Origin: Bacillota bacterium
GTDB taxonomy: Bacteria > Bacillota > Clostridia > Oscillospirales > Feifaniaceae
Reading direction: 5' to 3'
Assembly: GCA_030705925.1 (NCBI GenBank)
Contig: JAUZPM010000013.1
Location: forward strand, 1 to 41,322
DNA: 41,322 bases
The notes under the pieces were generated by a model. The model searched no databases. It was not told the origin of the DNA and was given only the letters and a program-made list of their open reading frames with translations. How positions within the stretch are numbered: position 1 is the stretch's first letter; each line of letters begins with the position of its first letter. The translations under genes and the position numbers were made by a program. Below, in pieces: positions 1 to 9,601 of this stretch.

Positions 1-3000
1 AATGAGCAGAACAACGATGCATATGATTCTCTTGAGATCTATAATGCATCAGGGCATACGCTTAATTTGAAGGATTACAAGATTGGCGAAAAAGTTGATT
101 CAGGTAAAATGGACGACCCGTTATTTACAGGAGATACTGTTTTTACAAATATTAACGACATAACAAAAACTTCAACTATGTGGGGCAATACTGATAAAGA
201 GCCTTCAGAAATACCAATGAAGGCCGGAGAGGCATGGACGGTTTGGGTCAAATACCTTCCTAGTGTAGTAAATTATGATGTAGACAGTTTCAAAGCACTT
301 AATTATGATAATCTTGCAAATGTTGTGCTCTATGCGGATCCTAATAAATCGGTTCTCGCAGAGTGGCCGGCAGACAAGGGACCTACAGCAGCCCCGTCTG
401 ATAAATATGATCCTAACAGAAGCAATTTTTATTTGACGAATTTCGGGATTTACGGCACCAGCGATTCAAAACGTATCTTTTTGTATGTATTAAAAAAGAC
501 GGCAGAAATTGACGGCTCAAATATTCAGTCAGTCGTCAAAAATCCTGATGATATAGTGTCATATGCTAAATACTATCGTACAAGCTCCGTCGACAGCGGT
601 GCGTCAAATCTGTTAACATATGCGGGCGACGGCTGCATGAAAATGTCGAACAGCAATGTTGATAACAGCATGGGCAAGATTTACAACTGGCAAAAGCCCG
701 TTTATTCTTTTGACAAAGAAGCACCGCAAATCACTTTTAACCCACCGGCTGTTTTATCACCCGGAAGTGCCAATATTACCGCATCAGTTAAAGATGACTA
801 TGATCTAAGGGTCGGACGTGTATATTATAAGACTGATTCGATGAGCGATTGGATGTCTGTTGAAGATGATTTTACATTTGACGATTCTAGAGATAAAACT
901 GCTGCGACTTTAACAACAAAGATTCCTCAGGTGAAACTTGATGGCACATCAAAAGTTGAATATTATATCGAGGTTTCAGATGGCGGCGGCAATAAAACGT
1001 ATGCCGGATCGAGGGATAACCCTTACACTGCTAAAGTAAGTGACCAGGTAGCACCTGTAGTCAGTGATATTTACCCCGCAGACGGAAAGGCGATTTCCGG
1101 AATGTTTACCGGCTATGTCTCGGCAAAACTGTCTGATGATTTTGGGATTGATCCGTCTTCCGGAGTTGTTACGATTAAGCAGGGTGACACGGTAGTCCTT
1201 AACAGACAAGTTCCGGCCAAGGGCGTGTCTGATATTGGCCTTTGGTGTAATATAAATGACAAGTACTTTTTGCCCGGCAGTTACAAATTAACCGTTTCTG
1301 TTAAAGATAAATCCGGAAATATTGCTGAGAATACGACCTCATTTACCTTTAAGGCACCCGAGGCAGGACATATTTATCACATGTCACCCAAGGTGACAAA
1401 CCTCGGCGAAAATACTACACTATCTGCTGCTATAGGCGAAAGTGCAGATACAATGACACTGCACTATGGACTTGCGGGAAGCGGTAAGTTTGATACGATT
1501 GATATGAGTGCAGCAGAAAAAAATGACGGGTATTCTGTATTTACTGCTGACGCGGCTTCGGATAAATTCGCATCTCTTGGGCGTATCGATTACTATTTTA
1601 CATCCGGTGATGTAACATCTGATACTTACACAGTTTCGACTGACGGTAAGTCTTTCTCTGAATTACTTTCTTCAGATAAACCTTTACGCTGGCTGTTTAT
1701 AGGGGATAGTATAACGCATAACTTCTCACATACTGGGGCTATGAATAACTATGTTGAGATGCTCGAACAGCGGGTAAAAGTTGAGATGGGCAGATCGAAT
1801 GACGTATTTGTCAACTCTGGTGTCAGCGGTCAAAAAACTAATGACGTTTTAGTAGGTATTGAGCAGCAAGCTTTGCAGTTTGAGCCGGACGTCATATTTA
1901 TAAATATCGGCATGAATGACAGAGGGGCAATCAAACCTGATGACATTGCACTATTCAAGTCAAGACTCAACACAATCGTAGACAAGCTTCGCAATATCAA
2001 CGGAAAAGTTCCGAAAATATGCCTTTTGACTGTTGTTCCCAGAGGCTCAACATACACAATGGATTATATGGCGAATTATGAAACTGTAAATCAGATCTAC
2101 TATACTCATCTGGATATTGTTCGCGAACAGGGACTTCAGTATGTTGATCTTTTCAAACCGTTTATGTTGGAGCGTGACGTTGACCCGATAAATAACGTAG
2201 CTAATTTCCATACAGACCCTACCCATCCGAACCGCAGAGGTCACCTGCTTATGGCAACAAGCATTATGAAGGGCATTGGCATTTACGATCCCAAAAACAG
2301 CGCAGTTTGCAGTCTTAACGGGGAAGATTATTTAAACAATGTTGATATAAGACCTGCTGCGAAAATCGATTATTCTTCTGATGGATCAGTAAGCGGAACA
2401 TTCAAAAAACTTGTAGGCGGATCAATAGACTGGGGTATCATAGGAGCAAATCAAATGCTCGGCATGAGCACCTATACCGGTGGCAGAAGCCTTTCAAGGC
2501 AGTTGGAAAACGGCATTAGAAACCGCACATCGACTGCTTCTGTATATGAAAACCGTGTGCTGAACTTCTCGACGGCCGACGCCACGCCAGGATATTTTGC
2601 CGAAAATCTTAATACTTTAATCGGACCAAATACTCCAGACAGCAGTCATCCTATTAAATATTACATCATAATGCCGGAAGTTCCGGACGTTTATAAGGAT
2701 GGATATCAGCATTCGGCCGACAAGGTTGCACAGTATAAGGCAGATGTTACGGCTCTGCTAAGCAAAACTAAAGCTGATCTAAATATTATTGTGACGCCTC
2801 CCGCATCCTCTGATGCGAAAATAAATGGCTATCTCGCCGATTATGTTAAGGCGTTGCATGAGATAACTCTTGATGATTCGTCTGCACTTATTGATGTATA
2901 TAAAACAATGAATGATAATATGAACAATATCCCGTGGCTGTCACGCAACTGGTTCTTACAGGATGGAACAATCAACTATGTTGCTGCACGTGATATTGCG

Positions 3001-3936
3001 ATGATGATTCTTACATCAATAAACGAAAATGGCGGCGATATTTTATATTCTGACCTTTCAACCACATCTTTCAGAGATACCGGAAGCGGAACCCGTTATG
3101 ATAATATAGCGCCAAGTTACACAACAGACGGTCTTAATACGGTAATCGATGTTTCAAATATTTTAAGCGATAAACTTTACAGCGGAAAAGACTTAACCTT
3201 TGCGGTAAGCAGGGAACCAGCAGTTAATACTCATTTTAACAGCGGTGATGACAAACAGATCGCGTATGCAAAAGCAAATGATGGGAAAATAACGATCCGT
3301 GAAGGAAAAGCCGGGACATATACCTATCGTGTGTTAGTACAGGATAAAGGACTAACGACAGAACTTAAAGATATTACCGTTACACTTTCAGGGGGGACAG
3401 CCGTTACCGATATTGCTCCTGAACATTGGGCATATGATTATGCAATGGGACTTTTGAACGTGGGAATTATAAGCGGTGAGTCAGCAGATAACGGCATATC
3501 ATTAAGACCTTCCTCTAATATTACCAGAGAGGAAACTGCAAAGATCCTGACCGGCGTGTTTAACCTTCCGGTTGTGACAGGAGAAATTGCAAACGGTGAT
3601 AATTCATCCGACTGGGCAAAAGATTATCTTGCGACAGTTAATGCAAAAGGCATCATGCTAGGAACAGACGGCATGATGAACGGCCGAAATACAGCGACAA
3701 GAGCTGAGGTTGTCGCAATGCTCGGCAGGGCAATGGGTAACTCTGATGCGGATCTTTCTAAGCTTGAGGGATATGCCGATAAAGGAAGTATTCCTGATTG
3801 GGCTAAAAGCGGCGCTGCTGTATTAATTAAAGCAGGCGTCATAGGCGGGTATGATGACGGTTGTCTGCATCTTGAACGCAGCATAACACGTGCTGAACTA
3901 TTTGCAATGGTTTCACGTATCCTAGCCTCTAAATAA
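1..3936 (+). CDS. Surface protein: LTD, Ig-like, SGNH hydrolase and three SLH domains (5' end outside window)
   Basis: The reading frame is open from base 1, so the N-terminus lies upstream. An in-frame TTG at 67 is probably not the start, because coding-like sequence (DAYDSLEIYNASG) precedes it. Module order, numbered from base 1: lamin-tail-like domain (about residues 1-215), Ig-like modules beginning near EAPQITF and APVVSDIYP, then an SGNH/GDSL hydrolase. The hydrolase shows GDSIT with Ser at 1708-1710, an SGVSG block, GMND with Asn at 1915-1917, and DPTHPN with Asp 2215 and His 2224. A second domain of similar size (about 2330-3040) has GAN where GDS is expected and no G-x-N-D. Three SLH repeats follow from about 3400 (HWAYDYA, SDWAKDY, PDWAKSG). 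It should sit on the cell wall through SLH and deacylate a carbohydrate or ester substrate. The substrate is unknown. Confidence 0.88.
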   Translation, partial: NEQNNDAYDSLEIYNASGHTLNLKDYKIGEKVDSGKMDDPLFTGDTVFTNINDITKTSTMWGNTDKEPSEIPMKAGEAWTVWVKYLPSVVNYDVDSFKALNYDNLANVVLYADPNKSVLAEWPADKGPTAAPSDKYDPNRSNFYLTNFGIYGTSDSKRIFLYVLKKTAEIDGSNIQSVVKNPDDIVSYAKYYRTSSVDSGASNLLTYAGDGCMKMSNSNVDNSMGKIYNWQKPVYSFDKEAPQITFNPPAVLSPGSANITASVKDDYDLRVGRVYYKTDSMSDWMSVEDDFTFDDSRDKTAATLTTKIPQVKLDGTSKVEYYIEVSDGGGNKTYAGSRDNPYTAKVSDQVAPVVSDIYPADGKAISGMFTGYVSAKLSDDFGIDPSSGVVTIKQGDTVVLNRQVPAKGVSDIGLWCNINDKYFLPGSYKLTVSVKDKSGNIAENTTSFTFKAPEAGHIYHMSPKVTNLGENTTLSAAIGESADTMTLHYGLAGSGKFDTIDMSAAEKNDGYSVFTADAASDKFASLGRIDYYFTSGDVTSDTYTVSTDGKSFSELLSSDKPLRWLFIGDSITHNFSHTGAMNNYVEMLEQRVKVEMGRSNDVFVNSGVSGQKTNDVLVGIEQQALQFEPDVIFINIGMNDRGAIKPDDIALFKSRLNTIVDKLRNINGKVPKICLLTVVPRGSTYTMDYMANYETVNQIYYTHLDIVREQGLQYVDLFKPFMLERDVDPINNVANFHTDPTHPNRRGHLLMATSIMKGIGIYDPKNSAVCSLNGEDYLNNVDIRPAAKIDYSSDGSVSGTFKKLVGGSIDWGIIGANQMLGMSTYTGGRSLSRQLENGIRNRTSTASVYENRVLNFSTADATPGYFAENLNTLIGPNTPDSSHPIKYYIIMPEVPDVYKDGYQHSADKVAQYKADVTALLSKTKADLNIIVTPPASSDAKINGYLADYVKALHEITLDDSSALIDVYKTMNDNMNNIPWLSRNWFLQDGTINYVAARDIAMMILTSINENGGDILYSDLSTTSFRDTGSGTRYDNIAPSYTTDGLNTVIDVSNILSDKLYSGKDLTFAVSREPAVNTHFNSGDDKQIAYAKANDGKITIREGKAGTYTYRVLVQDKGLTTELKDITVTLSGGTAVTDIAPEHWAYDYAMGLLNVGIISGESADNGISLRPSSNITREETAKILTGVFNLPVVTGEIANGDNSSDWAKDYLATVNAKGIMLGTDGMMNGRNTATRAEVVAMLGRAMGNSDADLSKLEGYADKGSIPDWAKSGAAVLIKAGVIGGYDDGCLHLERSITRAELFAMVSRILASK

Positions 3937-3947
3937 TAGCTGACATC

Positions 3948-3980
3948 AAAAGCGGGAGTTAAAAAACTCCCGCTTTTTTG
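3948..3980 (+). terminator. Intrinsic terminator of the SLH/SGNH surface gene
   Basis: A 13-bp perfect stem (3948-3960 with 3965-3977) with loop AAAA runs into a T tract, 12 bases after the TAA stop. It separates the surface-protein gene from the downstream polysaccharide operon. Confidence 0.9.
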
Positions 3981-3995
3981 ATGCATTAATGCTTA

Positions 3996-4024
3996 TTGTG
4001 ATTATCAAAAAATTACTATATAAT
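3996..4024 (+). promoter_or_regulatory. Promoter of the polysaccharide operon
   Basis: TTGTGA (3996-4001), 17-bp spacer, TATAAT (4019-4024), about 30 bases before the flippase start. A GAGG ribosome binding site follows at about 4044-4047. This fits a housekeeping sigma-A promoter. Confidence 0.7.
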
Positions 4025-4053
4025 AAATTTAAAGTTTTTAAATTGAGGTCGCT

Positions 4054-5580
4054 ATGAGCAAAAAATACATGCCGTTAAATCTTGCCTCGAATATTATAAT
4101 GTTTTCGGTCAGCTTTGGTATAAGTTTCTTTTTATCTCCGTTTATTATAGACAGACTGGGAAGGGAAGCTTATGGTTTTATCGGGCTAATTGGAAACTTT
4201 ATCAGCTATGCCTCAATAGTGACTATAGCGTTAAATTCAATGGCTGGAAGATTTATAACTATAAAAATACACGAAGACGATATGAAATCCGCAAATATTT
4301 ATTTTAATTCAGTGCTTATAGGAAATTTATTTTTATCTTTGGTCTTTTTAATTATATCTGCAGTGCTTTTAATTAATCTGCAGCTGATATTGCACATCCC
4401 GGAACATTTGACTTCTGACGTTAAAACCGCTTTTTTCCTTGCTACAATCGAGTTTATAATCTCGCTAATATCATCTGTTTTTGGAGTTGCAACATTCGTC
4501 AGGAATAAACTATACCTCTCATCATGGCGCAGTATTCAGTCGAATATTATTAGGGTTACAGTAATCATTATTTTGTTCACATTGATGCCAGCTAGGATAT
4601 CATTTTTAAACATAGCTACGTTAACTGCAGCTGTGTTTGTTTTATTCACGAACATACATTTTACTAGAACACTTACGCCAGATATAAAAATCAGTAAAAT
4701 ATACTATAATGCTTGTGCTGTTATTGAACTTTTAAAATGTGGTGTCTGGAATACATTCAGTCGCTTAAGCCAGATTTTAAATACAGGTTTGGATCTGCTT
4801 TTAACAAATATTTTCCTTGGCGCTTCTTTAATGGGTACTCTTAATATATCAAAAACACTTCCGACTTATTTCATTACCTTTACCGCGACAATCGTTTCGG
4901 TTTTTGCCCCTGAGCTTACAATAGCATATGCGCACAAAAATACCGAACAAATAATAAAAACGACAAAACAGTCGGTAAAGATAATGACTTTCTTCACCAG
5001 CCTGTTTTTCGCATTTATTATCATATATTCGAAGCAGTTTTACAAGCTGTGGCTGCCGTCTCAGGATGCGAATTTAATTTATATCCTTACAGTTTTATCC
5101 GTGATACATATGCCTTTATCGAGCGGAGTAAACTCACTTTATAATATATTTACTATAACGAATAAAGTTAAAACAAGCTCGCTGGTGCTTTTATCAAGCA
5201 GTATATTAAATGTTATAATTGTTGTGACATGTGTTAAAATATTACCTCAAAATGTAGCAATATATGCTGTCGCGGGGATAAGCTCGATGCTTGCGCTGCT
5301 TGTGGTTTTATTTTTTACCGTGCCGTTTGCCTCTGCATGTCTTAAAATTTCGTTAAAAACTTTTTACCACGACTTGATTTTGTGTATTATAGGCAATGTA
5401 ATTGCGTCGCTTATATTTTTAAGCGTGAAATATTTTATTCCGGCAACAAGTTGGACACTGCTGCTCGCAGCGCTTGCAGTAAGCGGAATATTAACTGTAA
5501 CTGTGAATTTCTTTGTGCTTCTAAATTCAAATGAACGGGCGTTTTTAATAGACAGGTTGCTGAAAAGAGGGCAGGTATGA
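4054..5580 (+). CDS. Polysaccharide flippase, Wzx/MATE-like (MOP superfamily)
   Basis: A 508-residue, almost wholly hydrophobic protein with about 12-14 predicted membrane segments. The N-terminal pattern (FSVSFGISFFLSPFIIDRLG) and the first-half motif REAYGFIGLIGNF are typical of the polysaccharide biosynthesis export family. It probably flips lipid-linked oligosaccharide repeat units across the membrane. The ATG has a GAGG site 6 bases upstream. The stop overlaps the next gene's start by 4 bp (ATGA), so the genes are co-transcribed and translationally coupled. The gene is visibly more AT-rich than the purine genes downstream. A specific substrate cannot be read from the sequence. Confidence 0.88.
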   Translation: MSKKYMPLNLASNIIMFSVSFGISFFLSPFIIDRLGREAYGFIGLIGNFISYASIVTIALNSMAGRFITIKIHEDDMKSANIYFNSVLIGNLFLSLVFLIISAVLLINLQLILHIPEHLTSDVKTAFFLATIEFIISLISSVFGVATFVRNKLYLSSWRSIQSNIIRVTVIIILFTLMPARISFLNIATLTAAVFVLFTNIHFTRTLTPDIKISKIYYNACAVIELLKCGVWNTFSRLSQILNTGLDLLLTNIFLGASLMGTLNISKTLPTYFITFTATIVSVFAPELTIAYAHKNTEQIIKTTKQSVKIMTFFTSLFFAFIIIYSKQFYKLWLPSQDANLIYILTVLSVIHMPLSSGVNSLYNIFTITNKVKTSSLVLLSSSILNVIIVVTCVKILPQNVAIYAVAGISSMLALLVVLFFTVPFASACLKISLKTFYHDLILCIIGNVIASLIFLSVKYFIPATSWTLLLAALAVSGILTVTVNFFVLLNSNERAFLIDRLLKRGQV

Positions 5581-6662
5581 AGAAGGTTTTATTTATTAAT
5601 GACTTTCTCAGCGGTGGAGGGACAGAAAATAGCCTTGGTGCTTTAACGGAAGCACTTGCAGACAAGTTTGATATTACAGTTTTAACGATCTACAGGCATA
5701 AAGATCCGTACTTAATTTTAGACAGAAGGATAAAATACAAATATTTATTTTTAAAAAGAGAGTGTCCCGATTTTTTATTAAGGCAGTTAAGGAGAGTTAG
5801 ACGCAGATTATTTATTGCGTTTCATAGATATGATATTGCGGTTTCATATAAAGAGGGACCTTGCGCTAAACTTTGCTCAAAAATAAAATCTTCTAGAAAG
5901 TTTGCGTGGATTCACGCTGACTTTTCTACATTTCACTGGACTGATGGCTATTTTAAAAAAGGTGAAGAAAAGCGTTTACTTGAAAGCTTTGATAAAGTAA
6001 TTGCTGTGTCTGAAAAATCAAAAGACGGGTTAGTTTCAGCAGTTAGAATAGAAAAAGAAAAAATATCGGTAATTCCCAATATTATCGATAAAGAAAAAAT
6101 CGAAAAGTTATCTAAAGAAAAAGTCAACATAAAAAAGCCTGAAATGCTGCTATTAAGCATAGGAAGACTCGATAGTATTAAGTGCTATGACGGGTACCTT
6201 GAAATTTGCAGAAAGCTTTGGAATGAAGGATATCACTTTGAGGTATGGCTAGTGGGCGACGGACCTATGCGCAGCTTGCTAAAGTCATATATTGATAAAT
6301 TTGGTCTTATAAATGTAAAACTTATAGGTAATATTGAGAATCCATATCCGTATTTAAAAATGGCTGACTGGTTTGTTCATCCTTCGCATAGTGAAGGCTT
6401 TGGCATTGTACTTGCTGAAAGTGCTGTGCTCCACGTCCCAATATTATCGACTGATTGCGGTATAGCACGGGAGGTTATAGGTGAAAACGGGGGAATTGTA
6501 GTTAATGATGACGCGGCGCTGGAAATGGGGCTGCGCAGGGTTTTGCAAAATAAAGAACTGAAAAAAGATGCTGAAACATATCTGAAAGAACATGAGCCTA
6601 CTTACGATAAGAATTATGTTGCAGGTATGGTAAAGAAGTTATTTGAGGCGGAAGATATATGA
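5577..6662 (+). CDS. Glycosyltransferase family 4 (GT-B fold)
   Basis: 361 residues. The N-terminal loop FLSGGGTENSLGAL and the C-terminal LLSIGRLDSIKCYDGYLEI (start of the second Rossmann domain) are typical of retaining GT4 enzymes. So is the donor-binding signature HPSHSEGFGIVLAES, which holds the E-x7-E pair near residues 272-280. It would add a sugar from a nucleotide donor to the repeat unit exported by the upstream flippase. It overlaps the flippase stop by 4 bp and the next start by 4 bp. No signal peptide is seen, so it is cytoplasmic or peripheral. Donor and acceptor are unknown. Confidence 0.9.
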   Translation: MKKVLFINDFLSGGGTENSLGALTEALADKFDITVLTIYRHKDPYLILDRRIKYKYLFLKRECPDFLLRQLRRVRRRLFIAFHRYDIAVSYKEGPCAKLCSKIKSSRKFAWIHADFSTFHWTDGYFKKGEEKRLLESFDKVIAVSEKSKDGLVSAVRIEKEKISVIPNIIDKEKIEKLSKEKVNIKKPEMLLLSIGRLDSIKCYDGYLEICRKLWNEGYHFEVWLVGDGPMRSLLKSYIDKFGLINVKLIGNIENPYPYLKMADWFVHPSHSEGFGIVLAESAVLHVPILSTDCGIAREVIGENGGIVVNDDAALEMGLRRVLQNKELKKDAETYLKEHEPTYDKNYVAGMVKKLFEAEDI

Positions 6663-7771
6663 GAGTAGGAATTTTAACTTTTCATATGGCTCATAATTAC
6701 GGCGCAATGCTTCAGGCGTATGCGCTTTGCCGGACTGTCCGGAGTCTGGGGGTTAAATGCGAGGTCATTGATTATCGTTTGCCTGAGATATACGAATATT
6801 ATAGAAAAGAAAATCTGGAAGACGCAATAATAAAAAACGGATACCTGATTGGATTGCTGAAGTTTATAAAATGGCATATTACCGGTTACTACAGACGCGA
6901 TAAAAGGTGGCTTTTATTTCATAGATTTATGACGAATGATATAGGCATATCGGGTAAATGTTTAAGCAAAAAGGAAGATCTATTAAAGCTAGATTATGAT
7001 GCATACATTTGCGGAAGCGATCAGATATGGAATAAAGACTTGACCGGTGGAATCAAAGGAGAATACTATTGTGATTTTGCAAAAGAATCCGCACTAAAAA
7101 TCTCTTATGCTGCAAGCCGTGGAGTCAATTTTTTAACTGATGATGAAAAGAATGAGATATTAAAACTATTAAGCAATTTTGATTTTATAAGTGTCAGGGA
7201 GGCAGAATTTCAAAAATATTTGTCTGAAAACACAGATTTAGATGTCCGGCTTGTTTTAGACCCGAGTTTGCTTATAACATGCGAGGATTGGAAACAAATT
7301 GCTAAGCCGTCAAAATTAAATGATTATGTGCTTATTTACAAAGTTGAAAAAAATGATTTAATATATGAGTTGGCAAGACGCATAGCTAAAGAAAAGAGGC
7401 TTGAGATTGTTGAAATTACATATCAAAACGATACAAGCCTTATTGATGTTATACAGCTTGAGAATGTAGGGCCTAAAGAGTTTGTTGGTTTGATTGAGTC
7501 TGCTGAATTTGTCATAACAAATTCTTTTCATGGAACCGGTTTTTCGATTTTATTTAATAAGGATTTTTATTGCATACCGCATTCAAAGTTCAGAAGCCGG
7601 ACAGATTCTCTGCTTTCAGAGCTGGGACTCGGCTCACGCTGTATTACGGATGCTGAAAAATATAATGTAAATGAGCATATAGATTATACGGTCGCTTATA
7701 AAAAACTTAATGATTTAAGAAAAATATCTATCAAATTCCTTAAAAATGCTTTATTTAACAGGGAGCAATAG
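6659..7771 (+). CDS. Polysaccharide pyruvyl transferase family protein
   Basis: 370 residues with the PF04230 hallmarks: N-terminal YGAMLQAYAL, central ICGSDQIWN, SVREAEFQKYL, and C-terminal ITNSFHGTGFSILFNKDF. The family includes enzymes that put pyruvate ketals on cell-surface sugars (CsaB, ExoV-like), and the same fold is found in other sugar-modifying enzymes, so the exact reaction is inferred. The ATG overlaps the GT4 stop, with GAGGCGG upstream. It is paired with an iron-sulfur F420-hydrogenase-beta-like gene, an arrangement seen repeatedly in clostridial polysaccharide clusters. It could help decorate a wall polymer that SLH domains, such as those of the protein at 1-3936, can bind. 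Confidence 0.85.
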   Translation: MRVGILTFHMAHNYGAMLQAYALCRTVRSLGVKCEVIDYRLPEIYEYYRKENLEDAIIKNGYLIGLLKFIKWHITGYYRRDKRWLLFHRFMTNDIGISGKCLSKKEDLLKLDYDAYICGSDQIWNKDLTGGIKGEYYCDFAKESALKISYAASRGVNFLTDDEKNEILKLLSNFDFISVREAEFQKYLSENTDLDVRLVLDPSLLITCEDWKQIAKPSKLNDYVLIYKVEKNDLIYELARRIAKEKRLEIVEITYQNDTSLIDVIQLENVGPKEFVGLIESAEFVITNSFHGTGFSILFNKDFYCIPHSKFRSRTDSLLSELGLGSRCITDAEKYNVNEHIDYTVAYKKLNDLRKISIKFLKNALFNREQ

Positions 7772-7772
7772 A

Positions 7773-8945
7773 ATGCCGGACTTTTATCTTGATTCTAAAA
7801 ACAAATCCCAATGTTATGGCTGCGGGGCATGTGCAAATATTTGTCCTAAAGACAGTATAAAGATGAAACAGGACGATGAAGGATTTTTATATCCATCTGT
7901 TAACAAGAAAAACTGTATCGAATGCGGGCTTTGCCGAAAAGTTTGTCCTTTCAAAAATACTTTTAGACAAGATATGTTAACTTTTCCTGAGTTTTATGCC
8001 GCTTGGGCTTTAGACGAGAATATCCTCATGGATAGCAGCTCAGGGGGTATGTTTCATATAATTTCAGAGCAGTTTTTAAACCGCGGAGGAGTTATAGTTG
8101 GGGCAAAATTTGATGATGATTTTAATGTAATACACGATGTGGCAGAAACAAGAAAAGAAAGAGATCTGTTTAAAAGGTCTAAGTACGTCCAGAGCGAAAA
8201 AAAAGACATATACAAGGAAGTTCGCAGATATTTAAAAAACGGTGTTCCTGTTTTATTTACAGGAACACCATGTGAAGTTCAGGGACTTTACGGTTTTCTA
8301 GGCGGCGATGACGAAAATCTTTGCACTATTGATTTTGTTTGCAGCGGCGTTCCAAGCCCATTAATATTTGATAAATTTAAGAAAGAACTTGAAAACAGAA
8401 ATGCTTCTAAAATTAAGAGCATCAATTTTAGAAGCAAGAAAAACGGTTGGGATAAGGCAACATTCGAAGCTGAGTTTGAAAATAATAGTAAAATTAGTTT
8501 GCCGCTTAAAGATACTTCTTTTGGAAGGCTGTTTTCAAACGGACTTTCCATTCGTCCTTGTTGTTATGAATGCAACTTTTCTACAAAAGAAAGGAAATCT
8601 GACATAACTATAGGCGATTTTTGGGGTATACAAAATATAGATGAATCACTGCTTAATAACAACAGGGGAGTTTCGCTTTTGATAATTAACAGCGGAAAGG
8701 GGATTGACATTCTTTCAGGGATAAAAGAACAGTTGTTTTTAAGAAAATGCAGTATAAATGAGGCTATGCAGCCAAGGCTGCATACTCCTCCCGCATATTA
8801 CGGTGATCGTGAAAGCCTATTTGATTGTATTAAAAAGTTTGACTGCTCAAGGTCGGCGGATTTTGCCATCAGTGGGAAATGCAGATTGGTTTTTAAAATA
8901 AAAAGAAAAATAAAGTATTTATACAATAAAGCGAGGGCAATATAA
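7773..8945 (+). CDS. Ferredoxin / coenzyme F420 hydrogenase-beta-like protein of a polysaccharide cluster
   Basis: 390 residues. Two N-terminal 4Fe-4S motifs (CYGCGACANICP and CIECGLCRKVCP) are followed by the FrhB-type domains: SSGGMFHIISEQF, LFTGTPCEVQGL, DFVCSGVPSP, RPCCYECNFS and TIGDFWG. I chose the ATG at 7773 because GGGAG lies 7 bases upstream and the preceding gene stops at 7771. The in-frame ATG at 7746 would overlap that gene and has no such site. Homologues beside pyruvyl-transferase-family genes probably deliver or take electrons in sugar modification. The actual reaction is not established. F420 need not be involved. Confidence 0.85.
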   Translation: MPDFYLDSKNKSQCYGCGACANICPKDSIKMKQDDEGFLYPSVNKKNCIECGLCRKVCPFKNTFRQDMLTFPEFYAAWALDENILMDSSSGGMFHIISEQFLNRGGVIVGAKFDDDFNVIHDVAETRKERDLFKRSKYVQSEKKDIYKEVRRYLKNGVPVLFTGTPCEVQGLYGFLGGDDENLCTIDFVCSGVPSPLIFDKFKKELENRNASKIKSINFRSKKNGWDKATFEAEFENNSKISLPLKDTSFGRLFSNGLSIRPCCYECNFSTKERKSDITIGDFWGIQNIDESLLNNNRGVSLLIINSGKGIDILSGIKEQLFLRKCSINEAMQPRLHTPPAYYGDRESLFDCIKKFDCSRSADFAISGKCRLVFKIKRKIKYLYNKARAI

Positions 8946-9427
8946 TGGCACAGGCAGTAAAAACAAATGCGATGAGAATTTTAGAAAAAGCTAAAATCGA
9001 TTATTCTGTATTTACATACGATTCTGATGAATTTTTAGACGGCGTAACGGTTGCAGGAATGGTAAATAAACCTGTTGAAACTGTATTCAAAACGCTTTTA
9101 ACAGTTGGCGCCGGCAACAATGTGTATGTTTTTGTTATCCCTGTCGCGGCGACACTTGACATGAAAGCCGCCGCTCGTGCGGTTTCTGAAAAATCTGTTT
9201 CCATGCTGCCTGTTGCAAAAATTACTGCTGTCAGTGGGTACATCAAAGGAGGCTGTTCTCCAATTGGAATGAAAAAACAGTATGCTACTGTTATTGATGA
9301 ATCCGCGCGTGACTTGAAACTTATTACATTCAGCGCCGGAAAACGAGGTATGCAGCTTGAAACATCGCCTGAGGATCTTGCAAAAGTCGTAGGTGCAACT
9401 TTTACAGCTGTAATAGAAAAGGATTGA
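8945..9427 (+). CDS. ybaK: Cys-tRNA(Pro) deacylase, YbaK/EbsC family
   Basis: 160 residues, the usual length for the family. It shows the YbaK signatures: MRILEKAKIDYSVFTYD at the N-terminus, VFKTLLT, FVIPVAATLDMKAAA, and the active-site region YIKGGCSPIGMKKQY. It hydrolyses mischarged Cys-tRNA(Pro) in the cytoplasm. The start overlaps the previous stop by one base (TAATG), so it is translated from the end of the polysaccharide operon although its job is unrelated. No terminator is seen between the two. Confidence 0.92.
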   Translation: MAQAVKTNAMRILEKAKIDYSVFTYDSDEFLDGVTVAGMVNKPVETVFKTLLTVGAGNNVYVFVIPVAATLDMKAAARAVSEKSVSMLPVAKITAVSGYIKGGCSPIGMKKQYATVIDESARDLKLITFSAGKRGMQLETSPEDLAKVVGATFTAVIEKD

Positions 9428-9457
9428 TTTTCGCATAATAACACTGAGGTGATAAAT

Positions 9458-9592
9458 ATGCCTAAAGACAGTCAGCCAGACAACAAAAAGGCACGTATAG
9501 AAAAAGCTGATGGAAAAACGCCTATTACTGCTGAAAGCAAAAATAACAGCAGAAACGCCAAAAAACAATCTATAAAACACAACGATGTGTAA
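9458..9592 (+). CDS. Small basic hydrophilic protein, 44 residues
   Basis: ATG preceded by a good GAGGTGAT ribosome binding site, ending in TAA just before the next gene's AAAGGAGC site. The product begins MPKDSQPDNKKARIEKA and is rich in Lys, Asn, Ser and Asp with no hydrophobic core, so it is likely disordered. I do not recognise a family. Evidence for translation is the ribosome binding site and the tight spacing to a second small ORF of similar character. Existence as a protein is likely but unproven. Confidence 0.55.
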   Translation: MPKDSQPDNKKARIEKADGKTPITAESKNNSRNAKKQSIKHNDV

Positions 9593-9601
9593 AGGAGCAT
9601 T

